Positions 29,427-40,132 of a DNA stretch of 64,000 nt are shown here, one piece after another. Under the pieces are notes generated by a model. The model was not told the DNA's origin. It saw only the letters and a program-made list of their open reading frames with translations, and ran no database searches. Origin of the DNA: Musicola paradisiaca NCPPB 2511 (lineage in GTDB: Bacteria; Pseudomonadota; Gammaproteobacteria; Enterobacterales; Enterobacteriaceae); contig NZ_CM001857.1 in NCBI RefSeq assembly GCF_000400505.1, positions 1,772,386 to 1,836,385 on the forward strand, read 5' to 3'. The position numbers and the translations under genes are program-made. Positions within the stretch are counted from its first letter, which is position 1, and each line of letters starts with the position of its first letter.

Positions 29427-30926
29427 ATGGCAACGACAACGAGTAGTACGAGTTCATCAACCAGTACTAGCACATCGACAAGCAGCTCAGGACTGGTATC
29501 TTCGCTTGGCGTTGGTTCGGGTCTTGACTTGAGTTCTCTGTTGGAGTCTCTGCAAGAAGTCGAAGATCAGAAACTTACGGCGATTACGACTAAACAGACC
29601 AGTTATGAAGCGAAGTTGACGGCCTACGGTACGCTGCAAAGTGCGCTGGAGACGTTTTCAACCGCGACGGAAGCACTGTCGGATAGTTCGCTTTATACAA
29701 CGAAAAAAACGTCAACAAACACATCCTTCACGGCTACTGCTGAATCAACTGCTTCAACTGGCAGCTATTCTGTTCAGGTCACTCAGTTGGCAACCGCCCA
29801 GACATTGGCGAGTGCAACGCAAAGCAGTAAAACTACCGAACTGGGCGATAGCAGCCTGAGCAGTCGCACAGTGACGATTACAGTGGGTAGTAATACAGCA
29901 GTTAATGTCACGCTGACAAATTCTCAAACTACTCTCTCGGGGATTGCCAGTGCGATTAACTCAGCTAAGGCTGGTGTAACGGCGAGTATTATTCAATCGG
30001 GTGATAGCAGTTATCAGTTGACTCTGACTTCTGACGACACTGGTGAAGCGTCAACCTTTACCGTCAGCAGCGATGATACGACGTTAAACGGTATCATCGG
30101 ATATGATGGTGATAGCACGTCCACATCGAATGGGATGACGGAACAGGTTGCCGCACAGAATGCGAAGCTAACGGTTAACGGTATTTCCATTGAGCGAAGC
30201 AGCAATACTGTCACGGATGTTCCTGCGGAAGGCGTAACGCTTGAACTTTCTTCGGTGTCTTCATCTGCCGAAACGTTGACCGTCAGCAAGAGCATCACGG
30301 ATGCAGTGAGTGCAGTGAGCGATTGGGTTGATGCCTACAATACATTGCTCAGTTCCTTTGCCACTTTATCGAAATATACGTCGGTTGACGCTGGTGAGTC
30401 GCAATCTAGTGATAATGGCGCATTGGTTGGTGATTCAGTCCTTAGTTCAATTAAAACCCAACTTAAGTCATTGCTGAGCCATGCTCAAAGCAGCGATACG
30501 TACAAAGTAATCACGCAACTCGGTATATCCATTGAGTCGTCTTCGAAAGATGACAATGACAATACCATTTACGGTACCTTGTCGCTTGACGACGAGACAT
30601 TAATCAATGCGTTGACTGAAGATGCGTCTGCAGTATCGGATTTCTTTGTAGGGAATGGCAAAACCACAGGCCTGGCAACCCAGATGGTTTCGGCTATTTC
30701 AACCTATACCGACGACGACGGGGTGATTGATGGCGCGGAGGAAGGCGTCCAGTCGATTATTGATAAATTGGCGGATAACTATACAGCCACTCAGAGCCAG
30801 ATTGAAACCAGAATGGCGCGTTATAAAAAACAGTTTGTGGCATTGGATGTTCTGGTATCTGAACTTAATTCTACCTCAGATACGCTGACATCTATGTTCG
30901 ACCAGCTGACGAGTTCCAGCAGTTAA
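29427..30926 (+). CDS. fliD: Flagellar filament capping protein FliD
   Basis: Pentameric cap that folds flagellin at the filament tip. 499 residues (E. coli 468). About 22 residues of nearly pure Ser/Thr precede the conserved VGSGLDLSSLLESLQ. The C-terminal coiled-coil region MARYKKQFVALDVLVSELNS is typical. Member of a sigma28-transcribed fliDST operon. Confidence 0.97.
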   Translation: MATTTSSTSSSTSTSTSTSSSGLVSSLGVGSGLDLSSLLESLQEVEDQKLTAITTKQTSYEAKLTAYGTLQSALETFSTATEALSDSSLYTTKKTSTNTSFTATAESTASTGSYSVQVTQLATAQTLASATQSSKTTELGDSSLSSRTVTITVGSNTAVNVTLTNSQTTLSGIASAINSAKAGVTASIIQSGDSSYQLTLTSDDTGEASTFTVSSDDTTLNGIIGYDGDSTSTSNGMTEQVAAQNAKLTVNGISIERSSNTVTDVPAEGVTLELSSVSSSAETLTVSKSITDAVSAVSDWVDAYNTLLSSFATLSKYTSVDAGESQSSDNGALVGDSVLSSIKTQLKSLLSHAQSSDTYKVITQLGISIESSSKDDNDNTIYGTLSLDDETLINALTEDASAVSDFFVGNGKTTGLATQMVSAISTYTDDDGVIDGAEEGVQSIIDKLADNYTATQSQIETRMARYKKQFVALDVLVSELNSTSDTLTSMFDQLTSSSS

Positions 30927-30947
30927 TAAAATAGTATAGAGGCACTG

Positions 30948-31355
30948 ATGGCAGCAACAATGTATGGTTCGCAAGCATATGCTCAGGTTGGACTGGAAAG
31001 TGGTGTAATGAGCGCCAGTCCTCATAAACTGATCACTATGTTGTTTGATGGGGCTATCAGTGCTCTCGTTCGGGCTGATATTTTCATGGAGCAAGGCGAT
31101 ACTGTTGCGAAAGGGAATGCCATAACAAAGGCCGTAAGAATCATTGATAGTGGCCTGTTGGCTTCCTTGGATATGGAAAAAGGCGGAGAGATAAGCACTA
31201 ACCTGGCGCAATTATATGATTATATGATTCGGCAATTATTGAATGCTAACCTACGCAATGACCGCGAGTTGCTACAGGAAATAACAGAATTGTTGCGGGG
31301 AATTGCGGATGCCTGGAAGCAAGTCGATCCAGTTAGTCCTAATACCGAAGGGTAA
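30948..31355 (+). CDS. fliS: Flagellin export chaperone FliS
   Basis: Binds the FliC C-terminus before export. 135 residues with the family start MYGSQAYAQVGLESGVMSAS and helices PHKLITMLFDGAISAL and LNANLRNDRELLQEITELL. 21 bp after fliD. Confidence 0.97.
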   Translation: MAATMYGSQAYAQVGLESGVMSASPHKLITMLFDGAISALVRADIFMEQGDTVAKGNAITKAVRIIDSGLLASLDMEKGGEISTNLAQLYDYMIRQLLNANLRNDRELLQEITELLRGIADAWKQVDPVSPNTEG

Positions 31356-31473
31356 TTCTGAATTCTGATAGGTTCATTATACGGCTTACATAATTTTCAT
31401 ATGATAAGACGGAATGACAAATGATATCAGTGATACAGAGCCGTCAATATAGTATAGATCCAGGAAAAGACTA

Positions 31474-31848
31474 ATGGATGCCCACAAATCAGCCCTTATT
31501 TGTTACCAACAAATACTAGAATTAAGCGATCGCATGTTGCAATTGGCGATGCAGTCAGAGTGGGAAAAACTTATCGAATTAGAACAGGAATACCTGAGCG
31601 CAGTGAGTAAGCTGACATCACTGATTGAGGGAAAAAATCTGACCCTTACACCGCTCGATCAGGAACGCATCAAAGTGTATCTGGAAAAAATCCTTAATAA
31701 CGAACAAACTATACGGGATAAACTACAAGCGCGGATGGATGAGCTAAGAGAATTGATTGGTCAATCTACCCGTCAACAGTCTGTTAATGCTGCATATCAT
31801 AAATTCTCAAGTGGTAATTCGATGCTTCCTGGTGGTGGCAAACGGTAA
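31474..31848 (+). CDS. fliT: FliD chaperone FliT
   Basis: Small helical chaperone for FliD that also inhibits FlhD4C2 in Salmonella. 124 residues. Recognisable features are LAMQSEWEKLIELEQEYLSAV near the N-terminus and LEKILNNEQTIRDKLQARM. The family is poorly conserved, so the call leans on position after fliS and size. 118 bp separates it from fliS. Confidence 0.9.
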   Translation: MDAHKSALICYQQILELSDRMLQLAMQSEWEKLIELEQEYLSAVSKLTSLIEGKNLTLTPLDQERIKVYLEKILNNEQTIRDKLQARMDELRELIGQSTRQQSVNAAYHKFSSGNSMLPGGGKR

Positions 31849-31989
31849 GATCGAGTAACAGTCATTCTCGTTCCTCGTTATTTCAACTGTAATACCAATT
31901 ATAGTTTGTCGAGTTAGCCATGTTTGAGCAGTGTATTTACACTTTGCTGGTTTAATTTGAATTTAATACTAAACAGCATCATGCATAAT

Positions 31990-32027
31990 AAAAAACGAGA
32001 GTGGATAATATCCGCACTCGTTTTTTA
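31990..32027. terminator. Bidirectional terminator between fliT and fliE
   Basis: AAAAAACGAG and CTCGTTTTTT flank an imperfect GTGGAT/ATCCGC stem. The A-run and T-run on opposite sides suit the two converging genes. Confidence 0.8.
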
Positions 32028-32075
32028 TTACAAATACACTCCGAGTTCGGAGGTTAGATGCGTGATCTGCGACAT

Positions 32076-32417
32076 TCAGACGGACATGTTCATGATTTCC
32101 TGATAGGCGGATACCAATTTATTTCGAACCTGAACTCCCATCTGCAACGATAATGACGCTTTCTGCAAGTCAACCATGACATCGTTAAGTGCGATGCCTT
32201 TTTCGCCCAATTCATATTGTTGAGCCTGAGTTTTAGCCGTTTCCTGCTGTTGGCTGATTTTATCCAGCGCGGATTTCATCTCTTGCGCGAAACCAACACC
32301 TGCCGCAACTTCATTTGTATCAACGGAAGTGCTGGACAGGTTGGTTGATGCCGCCTGTGTTGCTACAGATTGCAGTTGGTGCAGAACAGATTCAATTCCT
32401 TGCACTGACATTTTCAA
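32076..32417 (-). CDS. fliE: Hook-basal body complex protein FliE
   Basis: Links the MS ring to the rod. 113 residues (E. coli 104). The conserved C-terminal half contains GIALNDVMVDLQKASLSLQM and VRNKLVSAYQEIMNMSV. Single-gene transcript divergent from fliF, as in other enterics. Confidence 0.96.
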   Translation of the reverse strand: MKMSVQGIESVLHQLQSVATQAASTNLSSTSVDTNEVAAGVGFAQEMKSALDKISQQQETAKTQAQQYELGEKGIALNDVMVDLQKASLSLQMGVQVRNKLVSAYQEIMNMSV

Positions 32418-32657
32418 GCCCCAAGAACAGTCATGGATAATTGGTAATCAATGTACCAGAATACCTGGCACCCTAAGCGCTTAAATAGCTATAAAAACAT
32501 TTGCTAATTCACCCATAGAATTGTGCTGTGCAGGGAAATAATATATCGCCCAAACCAGAAAGGTGAACGCTTAAGCTGCTAAACAGCCATTGCTTATCAG
32601 GGAGTCTATTTTGTTTTTATCAATAACTATCAAAATGTTAATTGGCAGGAAGAGTGC

Positions 32658-34367
32658 ATGAGCTCCGTGAAAAGCAGTTCGCCCGCGATGAGTATGAACG
32701 GATTTACTGCTGTACTTAATCGGCTACGCGCTAACCTAAGAGTGCCACTGCTTATTGCTGCGGCATTTGCGGTAGCCGTTGTGACAGCATTGGCTTTATG
32801 GGCTAAAAGTCCTGATTATAGAGTGCTTTACAGCAATCTTAACGATCGTGATGGTGGCGAAGTCGTCACTCAACTGACGCAAATGAACGTGCCATATCGT
32901 TTTGCTGACAATGGCGGTGCGATACTTATTCCCTCCGACAAAATTTATGACACCCGTTTGCGACTGGCGCAACTTGGGCTACCGAAAGGCGGTGCCGTAG
33001 GGTTTGAACTGCTTGATCAAGAGAAGTTCGGGATCAGCCAGTTTAGTGAACAGATTAATTATCAACGCGCGCTGGAAGGCGAATTGTCCAGAACGATTGA
33101 GACGCTCGGTCCTGTTCATAGCGCCCGCGTTCATCTGGCTATCCCTAAACCTTCGCTTTTTGTCCGGGAACAAAAATCACCGTCAGCCTCGGTGACGCTG
33201 AACCTGCAACCAGGCAGAGCGCTTGATGAAGGGCAGATTAACGCCATTGTTTATATGGTTTCCAGCAGTGTCTCTGGGCTGCCGCCTGAGAATGTAACGG
33301 TTGTCGATCAAAACGGTCGTCTTTTGAGCCAAACGGATGCGGCGGGACGTGATCTGAACGCGGCGCAGCTCAAATATGCGACGGAAGTTGAAGGTCGTTA
33401 TCAGCGTCGTATCGAGGCCATTCTGACGCCAATCGTCGGTATGGGGAATGTGCATGCGCAAGTGACGGCTCAGATCGATTTTTCAAACCGTGAGCAAACC
33501 GACGAACAATATCAGCCCAATCAAACACCGAATCAGGCTGCTGTGCGTTCGCAGCAATCAAGTCAAAGTGAGCAATTGGGTGGTAGAAATATTGGCGGCG
33601 TACCTGGTGCATTGTCGAACCAGCCGTCCGCAACACCAACGGCACCGGTTACTACACCCGGCAATCAGACCAATCAAAATAATGCCAGTCAGACAAATGC
33701 GGCGAACAATGCCAGCGCTGGCGCACAGGCGGGGACGTCCGCTTCAGGGTTACAGTCTTCAAATACTCGTCGGGATTCGACGATCAACTATGAGGTTGAC
33801 CGGACGATTCGTCATACCAAGCAAAGTGCGGGCAATGTCCAGCGTCTTTCTGTGGCGGTAGTTGTCAATTATGCGCTGAATAGCGAAGGTAAGGCTGCTG
33901 CATTAAGTGAAGAGCAGGTTAAGCAGATCGAATCTCTGACCCGTGAAACAATGGGATTCTCAAGTGATCGGGGCGATACCCTTAATGTTGTGAATGCGCC
34001 GTTCAATGAAGTGACGGATGGTAGCGGAGAATTGCCCTTCTGGCAGAAACAGGCGTTTCTTGACCTCGTAACCAGCATTGGCAAGTGGCTGTTGGTTTTG
34101 CTGGTCGCCTGGATTCTGTGGCGCAAAACAGTACGACCTCAGATGCAGAAACGAGCCCAACAGCAGGCACTTATGGAAGGGCTCTCCGCCGCAAAACAGG
34201 AAGAGGATATTGTTGTCCAGCTTAGTCGTGAGGAGCAGGAACAGCAGCGGAAATCGCAGCAGCGTGTCCACGCTGAAAATCAGAGCCAGCGAATTCGTGA
34301 CCTGGCTGAAAGCGAACCGCGCGTCTGCGCCTTGGTTATTCGCCAATGGATGAGTACTGAACTATGA
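32658..34367 (+). CDS. fliF: Flagellar MS-ring protein FliF
   Basis: Inner-membrane ring that seeds basal-body assembly. 569 residues. Membrane helices lie at about 29-48 and about 460-480, flanking the periplasmic ring-building motifs ([40 protein letters not shown]). A Gln/Asn/Ser-rich linker lies at about 280-370. The C-terminal FliG-binding tail ends IRQWMSTEL. Overlaps fliG by 4 nt. First gene of the fliFGHIJK operon. Confidence 0.97.
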   Translation: MSSVKSSSPAMSMNGFTAVLNRLRANLRVPLLIAAAFAVAVVTALALWAKSPDYRVLYSNLNDRDGGEVVTQLTQMNVPYRFADNGGAILIPSDKIYDTRLRLAQLGLPKGGAVGFELLDQEKFGISQFSEQINYQRALEGELSRTIETLGPVHSARVHLAIPKPSLFVREQKSPSASVTLNLQPGRALDEGQINAIVYMVSSSVSGLPPENVTVVDQNGRLLSQTDAAGRDLNAAQLKYATEVEGRYQRRIEAILTPIVGMGNVHAQVTAQIDFSNREQTDEQYQPNQTPNQAAVRSQQSSQSEQLGGRNIGGVPGALSNQPSATPTAPVTTPGNQTNQNNASQTNAANNASAGAQAGTSASGLQSSNTRRDSTINYEVDRTIRHTKQSAGNVQRLSVAVVVNYALNSEGKAAALSEEQVKQIESLTRETMGFSSDRGDTLNVVNAPFNEVTDGSGELPFWQKQAFLDLVTSIGKWLLVLLVAWILWRKTVRPQMQKRAQQQALMEGLSAAKQEEDIVVQLSREEQEQQRKSQQRVHAENQSQRIRDLAESEPRVCALVIRQWMSTEL

Positions 34368-35356
34368 GTCTGACTGGAACTGAAAAAAGCGCCATCTTAC
34401 TGATGACGATTGGTGAAGATCGCGCCGCGGAGGTCTTTACTCACCTGTCTGCGCGTGAGGTTCAGCATGTAAGTGCCGCCATGGCGAATATGAAACAGAT
34501 TTCCAATAAAGAGCTGATGGAAGTGCTACGGGAGTTTGAGGCTGAAGCGGAACAGTATGCTGCGCTTAGCGTCAATGCGGGCGATTATCTTCGCTCTGTA
34601 CTGATCAAAGCCTTGGGTGAAGAGCGTGCGGCGTCATTGCTGGAGGATATCCTTGAGAGCAAGGAAACCTCTTCTGGTATGGAAACGCTCAACTTTATGG
34701 AGCCGCAAATGGCGGCCGATCTCATCAAAGACGAGCATCCGCAGATTATCTCGACCATTCTTATCCACCTGAAGCGTGCCCAGGCTGCAGATATCCTGGC
34801 CTTGTTTGATGAACGGTTACGTAATGACGTCATGTTGCGTATTGCCACGTTTGGCGGGGTGCAGCCTGCGGCTTTGGCTGAATTGACCGAAGTGCTCAAT
34901 GGCCTGCTAGACGGCCAAAATCTCAAACGCAGCAAGATGGGCGGTGTTCGTACTGCAGCCGAGATTATTAACTTGATGAAAACGCAGCAGGAAGAAGCGG
35001 TTATCGAAGCTGTGCGTGAGTTTGATGGCGAACTGGCGCAAAAAATCATTGATGAAATGTTCCTGTTTGAGAATCTCGTCGATGTCGACGATCGCAGTAT
35101 TCAGCGCCTGTTGCAGGAAGTGGAGTCCGAATCTCTGCTGATTGCACTGAAAGGGGCAGACGATGCATTGCGGGAGAAATTCCTGCGCAATATGTCGCAG
35201 CGTGCGGCTGAAATCCTGCGTGACGATCTGGCAACGCGCGGGCCGGTACGTATGTCGCAGGTCGAGAACGAGCAGAAAGCCATTCTGCTTATTGTTCGCC
35301 GACTTGCCGACAGTGGTGAAATGATAATTGGCGGTGGTGACGACGCTTATGTCTAA
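34364..35356 (+). CDS. fliG: Flagellar rotor-switch protein FliG
   Basis: C-ring protein that engages the MotA stator. 330 residues, almost colinear with E. coli Fli[20 protein letters not shown] at the start, [13 protein letters not shown] in the middle domain. The C-terminal torque helix region contains [19 protein letters not shown] and [20 protein letters not shown]. Its stop lies inside the start of fliH. Confidence 0.98.
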   Translation: MSLTGTEKSAILLMTIGEDRAAEVFTHLSAREVQHVSAAMANMKQISNKELMEVLREFEAEAEQYAALSVNAGDYLRSVLIKALGEERAASLLEDILESKETSSGMETLNFMEPQMAADLIKDEHPQIISTILIHLKRAQAADILALFDERLRNDVMLRIATFGGVQPAALAELTEVLNGLLDGQNLKRSKMGGVRTAAEIINLMKTQQEEAVIEAVREFDGELAQKIIDEMFLFENLVDVDDRSIQRLLQEVESESLLIALKGADDALREKFLRNMSQRAAEILRDDLATRGPVRMSQVENEQKAILLIVRRLADSGEMIIGGGDDAYV

Positions 35357-36044
35357 TCATTCGAACGAGTTGCCGTGGCGCCCCTGGAAACTGAAGGACC
35401 TGAGTGAGCCGGTTCTTCCGGTGTTGGACGAGCCTCTTGATGCAGCCCCGCAGTTTACCGAGGTGGATTCTGAACCTGATAACAGCCTGGAGCTGTTGCG
35501 TGAGCAAGTACAACTGCGAGCGCAGGAAATTGGTTATCAGGAGGGGCATCAAAAGGGGTATGAGGAGGGATTCCGGCAAGGCGTTGAAGCAGGTCGCCAG
35601 CAGGGTGTGGAGGAAGGACTGAAGCAGCAGGAGCCTTTGGCTGCTCAAATGCAGCAGATGGTGACTGAGTTTCAACAAACGCTCGATTCTCTCGATAGCA
35701 TCATTGTTTCCAGACTGATGCAAATGGCATTGACTGCGGCGAAACAAGTCATCGGGCAATCACCGGTTTGTGATGGTTCTGCACTGCTTAACCAGATACA
35801 GCAAATGATTCAGCAAGAGCCTTTATTTAGCGGGAAACCTCAACTTCGGGTTCATCCGTCCGACATGGAGCGAATCGAGCAGCATCTCGGGCCAGCGCTG
35901 GCTGCTAATGGCTGGCGTTTGTTGGCCGATAACCAATTACATCCGGGGGGATGTAAGATCAGTGCTGATGATGGCGATCTGGATTCCAGTATCGCAACAC
36001 GTTGGCATGAGCTGTGTCGGTTGGCCGCGCCGGGGGAATTATAA
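35349..36044 (+). CDS. fliH: Flagellar export ATPase regulator FliH
   Basis: Binds and restrains the FliI ATPase. 231 residues from ATG 35349, which gives the family start [15 protein letters not shown]. An upstream in-frame alternative (35328) is less likely. The Glx/Gly-rich repeat region ([20 protein letters not shown], GxxxG-type helix) is diagnostic. The C-terminal domain ends [16 protein letters not shown]. The TAATG overlap couples it to fliI. Confidence 0.96.
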   Translation: MSNHSNELPWRPWKLKDLSEPVLPVLDEPLDAAPQFTEVDSEPDNSLELLREQVQLRAQEIGYQEGHQKGYEEGFRQGVEAGRQQGVEEGLKQQEPLAAQMQQMVTEFQQTLDSLDSIIVSRLMQMALTAAKQVIGQSPVCDGSALLNQIQQMIQQEPLFSGKPQLRVHPSDMERIEQHLGPALAANGWRLLADNQLHPGGCKISADDGDLDSSIATRWHELCRLAAPGEL

Positions 36045-37407
36045 TGACTGTGCGGCTCTCTCGCTGGCTCTCAACGCTGGATTCCATCGAAAAAGGATGG
36101 CATCTACTCCAACTGTGCGTCGTTATGGGCGCTTGACCCGCGCAACGGGATTGGTACTTGAAGCCACCGGATTACACCTGCCGCTGGGGGCTACTTGTAT
36201 GATTGAGCGCCCTCATGGCGATTTGATGCAGGAAGTTGAAAGCGAAGTCGTCGGTTTTAATGGGCAGAGATTGTTTCTGATGCCGTTGGAAGAAGTGGAT
36301 GGCATCGTTCCTGGCGCCCGTGTCTATGCCAGAATTGGTGGAGATAATGAAGGGCAGGGGAAAAAATTGCCACTGGGCATGTCGTTGTTGGGGCGCATCC
36401 TTGACGGTGCGGGTAAGCCTCTTGATGGGTTGCCGCTTCCTGAAACAGGGTACCGTGCGTCGTTGACAACGCCACCGTTCAACCCACTGCAGCGGACGCC
36501 GATTGATCATGTACTTGATGTGGGTGTGAGAGCGATCAATGCGCTATTGACGGTGGGTCGCGGTCAGCGAATGGGGCTATTTGCCGGCTCTGGCGTAGGG
36601 AAAAGTGTCCTGCTCGGCATGATGGCCCGGTATACGCAGGCTGACGTGATTGTCGTTGGGTTGATCGGAGAGCGTGGACGAGAAGTCAAAGATTTTATTG
36701 AAAATATTTTAGGCGCTGAAGGGCGATCTCGTTCTGTAGTGATTGCTGCGCCTGCGGATGTGTCACCTTTGCTGAGAATGCAGGGGGCGGCCTATGCGAC
36801 CCGGATTGCGGAGGATTTCCGTGACAAAGGGTATCATGTGCTGTTGATTATGGATTCGTTGACACGCTATGCGATGGCGCAACGTGAGATTGCATTGGCG
36901 ATCGGTGAACCTCCAGCGACGAAAGGCTATCCGCCATCCGTATTTGCGAAATTGCCCGCACTGGTTGAACGTGCCGGTAATGGGATTCATGGGGGCGGGT
37001 CGATTACGGGGTTTTACACCGTGTTGACCGAGGGGGATGACCAGCAAGATCCTATCGCTGACTCCGCCCGCGCGATACTGGATGGACATATTGTGTTGTC
37101 GCGTCAGCTCGCTGAATCAGGACATTATCCTGCGATTGATATTGAAGCGTCGATTAGCCGTGCAATGACATCGTTAATCGACGAATCACATTACGCAAAA
37201 GTGCGACAATTTAAACAGCTATTATCGGTATACCAGCGTAATAAGGATCTAATCAGTGTTGGCGCCTATGCCGCAGGTAGCGATCCTCTGCTTGATAAAG
37301 CGATAAAGCTTTATCCACGTATGGAAAGCTTTTTACAGCAGGGTATGTATGAACGGTGCGACGAAGATCATGCCCTACAGCAGTTAGGCGAGCTCTTTAC
37401 TGTGTGA
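36044..37407 (+). CDS. fliI: Flagellum-specific export ATPase FliI, with an N-terminal frameshift
   Basis: Hexameric ATPase energising type III export. The catalytic body is intact: [19 protein letters not shown], Walker [12 protein letters not shown], Walker B region [13 protein letters not shown]. The native start overlaps the fliH stop at 36044 and encodes [17 protein letters not shown], but that frame ends early. An A-run of five (36090-36094) needs one more A to join it to the ATPase frame. As written, translation could only begin at the ATG at 36097, giving 436 residues without the first 18, which in Salmonella contact FliH. It may be a sequencing error or a true lesion. Confidence 0.93.
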
Positions 37408-37496
37408 CGGTAGTAGCGGGATTTCCCCGCTGTCTCCGCAAGGAATGGGTTGGGTACGATTGGACTGTATATTGCCGCTATAGTTAATGAGGTACT

Positions 37497-37943
37497 ATGA
37501 AGAGCGATACTCCTCTTGATAAGCTTCGCGAATTGGCTCAGCAGGAAGTCGACGACGCCGCTACATTATTAGGTAAGGTTCGTCAGTCCCATAGCCAGGC
37601 ACAAAAACAGCTTGATATGCTGCTTGACTATGAAAATGACTACCGCCTGCGCCTTCAGGAGTCGATGGGTACCGGTATTAATGCAGCCAACTGGTATAAT
37701 TATCAGCAATTTATAAAAACTCTGGAACTGGCAATAGAGCAACACCAAAAACAATTACATGTGTGGGCTCAGCGTCTTGAGCAAGCGCTCTCCACATGGC
37801 AGACAAAACGACAACGGTTGAATGCTTTTGAAACGTTGAAAGAGCGGGCGATGCAGGAATTTCTCCTCAAGGAGAACCGTCGTGACCAGAAACTGATGGA
37901 TGAATTTGCACAGCGCGCATCATTAAGGAAACTGAATCCATGA
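37497..37943 (+). CDS. fliJ: Flagellar export protein FliJ
   Basis: Coiled-coil export component, gamma-subunit-like, which connects FliI to FlhA. 148 residues, all helical (LRELAQQEVDDAATLLGKV; KTLELAIEQHQKQL; LLKENRRDQKLMDEFAQR), matching E. coli in length. Overlaps fliK by 4 nt. Confidence 0.95.
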   Translation: MKSDTPLDKLRELAQQEVDDAATLLGKVRQSHSQAQKQLDMLLDYENDYRLRLQESMGTGINAANWYNYQQFIKTLELAIEQHQKQLHVWAQRLEQALSTWQTKRQRLNAFETLKERAMQEFLLKENRRDQKLMDEFAQRASLRKLNP

Positions 37944-39511
37944 ATTTATCTATTGCCACCGCTTTGTCTAATCAAAATGGCGTAAGTCAATCAGATTCCA
38001 CGACGTCTGGTTCGTCCAGTCCAGTGTATGGGACTTCCCAGCCCAGTACCTTTAGCGACATGCTGTCTTCGCAGATGGCCAGCACTCAGCAAAGTCAGAA
38101 CAATCAAACCACTACCAGTACTACCAGTACAGATAATGGGCAGCAGGCCAAGACCTCTCAAGATGAGAGCAAACCACTGGAGGAGCATACGGCATCTTCA
38201 CAGCAGTCTGCTCAGTCCCAACAAACTTCATCGCAGACCACGGTAGAAAGTAAAACGACTACCGAGAAAGCAAAATCAGATGCTACCAACACGGTGGAAA
38301 ACAAGAGTGATGCTGTGGATGATGCTTCTCTGGAAAACGGTGAAACACTGCTGAATGCATCGTTGAATGCAATGCTTCAACAATCGCGCACTGCACACGC
38401 TAAAAATACGTCAGTCAGTAAAGATTCTGCGGTACCCAATGGCCAGAAAGCAGATACATCAACAGATGATGATGCGCTTGATATCACCGATGGCGATATT
38501 GTGATTTCAACGGACTCTACTGCAGGGACGGATGCAGCTACGTCATCTTCCGCCTTCATTGCCATGTTGGGCTCGGAGATTCCGCAGCAACTTCAGAAAA
38601 TTGTTACAGGGACGGATACTACCTCGACGGATGTTCATTTAGCTGCGGAGTCGGCAGTTGCATTGGGTTCGGCCGATGGTACGGAGAAGAGCTCACTCTT
38701 GTTGGCGCAAACTCGCCAATTAAGCACGTCGAAAGAGCTTGGATTATCGAGCGATACCGGTGAAGCGGTTGATTCTGCCAAGACTACGGCGATAACCGGT
38801 TCTTCGTCGCTAACGGCTGGAAAGGGTAAAAACAGTAAAGATACCATCAGCGATGTCAAAGTGAGTTCCACAGATAGCTCCCGTGCGCAAGTGCAATCGG
38901 CTGATGTAACGTTGACTTCGACGGTAACGGAGCATAAACAATCTACAGAAGCGAATGCATCTGCAACGACATCCTCACTGAATGCACTGAATAGTACGTT
39001 GAGTCAAACGGTTGGTAACAGTACGACCTTGAGTACCACACCTACGAGTTCTGCAGCATCGGCAACGATTAATGCCCGTCTGGGGAGTGATGAATGGCAG
39101 CAGGCATTCAGCCAGCAGATCGTGATGTTCAGCCGCAATAATCAGCAAAATGTGGAGTTGAAGCTTCATCCGCAAGAGCTCGGCGCTATCCAGGTTAGTA
39201 TGACGCTTGACGACAATCAGGCCCAAATTCATCTGGCATCAGCTCATAGCCAGGTTCGAGCAGCACTGGAGGCTGCATTGCCCCAGTTAAGAACCGCGTT
39301 GTCAGAAAGTGGTATTACACTGGGCCAAACCAGTGTAGGTAGCGAGAGTTATTCTGGCTCAGGATGGCAGCAAAACAGTCAGGGGCAGTCTGGATCTTCG
39401 TCATCGCAACAATATTCTTCATCAGTGGATGCCGCGCGAGACGTTCTGGATGTTCCGGCATCGCTGCAACGAGTCGCGTCATCCTTGAATGGTGTTGATA
39501 CTTTTGCGTAA
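37940..39511 (+). CDS. fliK: Hook-length control protein FliK
   Basis: Molecular ruler and specificity switch. 523 residues, longer than E. coli (375). A Ser/Thr/Gln-rich N-terminal ruler of about 370 residues is followed by the conserved C-terminal domain (about 380-480) with EWQQAFSQQIVMFSRNNQQN, VELKLHPQELGAIQVSM and LEAALPQLRTALSESGITLG. The extra ruler length would predict a longer hook if the ruler model holds. Confidence 0.95.
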   Translation: MNLSIATALSNQNGVSQSDSTTSGSSSPVYGTSQPSTFSDMLSSQMASTQQSQNNQTTTSTTSTDNGQQAKTSQDESKPLEEHTASSQQSAQSQQTSSQTTVESKTTTEKAKSDATNTVENKSDAVDDASLENGETLLNASLNAMLQQSRTAHAKNTSVSKDSAVPNGQKADTSTDDDALDITDGDIVISTDSTAGTDAATSSSAFIAMLGSEIPQQLQKIVTGTDTTSTDVHLAAESAVALGSADGTEKSSLLLAQTRQLSTSKELGLSSDTGEAVDSAKTTAITGSSSLTAGKGKNSKDTISDVKVSSTDSSRAQVQSADVTLTSTVTEHKQSTEANASATTSSLNALNSTLSQTVGNSTTLSTTPTSSAASATINARLGSDEWQQAFSQQIVMFSRNNQQNVELKLHPQELGAIQVSMTLDDNQAQIHLASAHSQVRAALEAALPQLRTALSESGITLGQTSVGSESYSGSGWQQNSQGQSGSSSSQQYSSSVDAARDVLDVPASLQRVASSLNGVDTFA

Positions 39512-39530
39512 AACAAACCTTTAAGGTAGT

Positions 39531-39585
39531 GTGATTTTCCTCGTCTATTCATCCTATTGATAGAATAAATAGACGGGATAATCAC
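39531..39585 (+). terminator. Long imperfect hairpin between fliK and fliL
   Basis: Arms GTGATT...CGTCTATT and AATAGACG...AATCAC pair almost completely. There is no T-run immediately after, so it may be a processing or weak termination site between the fliF and fliL operons. Confidence 0.55.
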
Positions 39586-39596
39586 TATATATAGTG
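39583..39596. repeat. 14-bp perfect palindrome in the fliL promoter region
   Basis: CACTATATATAGTG, sharing its first bases with the end of the preceding hairpin and lying 52 bp upstream of fliL. It could be an operator or alternative hairpin. Binding factor unknown. Confidence 0.45.
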
Positions 39597-39647
39597 CAGT
39601 TCGTATCCTGCATTTAATACCAATGCGTATAGGAATTATCTTGGTCT

Positions 39648-40127
39648 ATGGCTGAAAAAAAAACACAGTCGGGGCGTAAGCGTTCTGTCTGGTTACTACT
39701 ACTGATTGCTGTAGTGCTCGCAGCTGCATGTGCTGCTGGTGCTAGTTGGTGGTTTCTCCATCAAAAGAACGTGGAACCTCAGGTAGCCAAGGAAGCTCCT
39801 CCCCCCGAGCCAGTATTCATGCCATTGGATACGTTCACTGTGAATCTGGTCAATCCAGATAACAATCCGGATCGGGTTTTGTATATTGGATTTACACTGC
39901 GGTTACCGGACGAAGAGACCAAGGGTCGTTTTACGCGCTATTTACCGGAGGTTCGCAGTCGTCTGTTGTTGCTCTTGTCTCGTCAAAATGCCGTTGCCTT
40001 AGCGAATGAACAGGGTAAGCAAAAACTGATTGAAGAGATTAAGCAAGTGTTAAGTCCACCACTGGTGCCCGGACAACCGAATCAGGTGGTGAATGATGTC
40101 CTGTTCACGGCTTTTATACTGCGATAA
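39648..40127 (+). CDS. fliL: Flagellar basal-body associated protein FliL
   Basis: Stator-associated inner-membrane protein supporting motor torque. 159 residues: basic N-terminus, one membrane helix (about 14-36), then a periplasmic SPFH-like domain ([30 protein letters not shown]). First gene of fliLMNOPQR. Confidence 0.95.
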   Translation: MAEKKTQSGRKRSVWLLLLIAVVLAAACAAGASWWFLHQKNVEPQVAKEAPPPEPVFMPLDTFTVNLVNPDNNPDRVLYIGFTLRLPDEETKGRFTRYLPEVRSRLLLLLSRQNAVALANEQGKQKLIEEIKQVLSPPLVPGQPNQVVNDVLFTAFILR

Positions 40128-40132
40128 TTATT

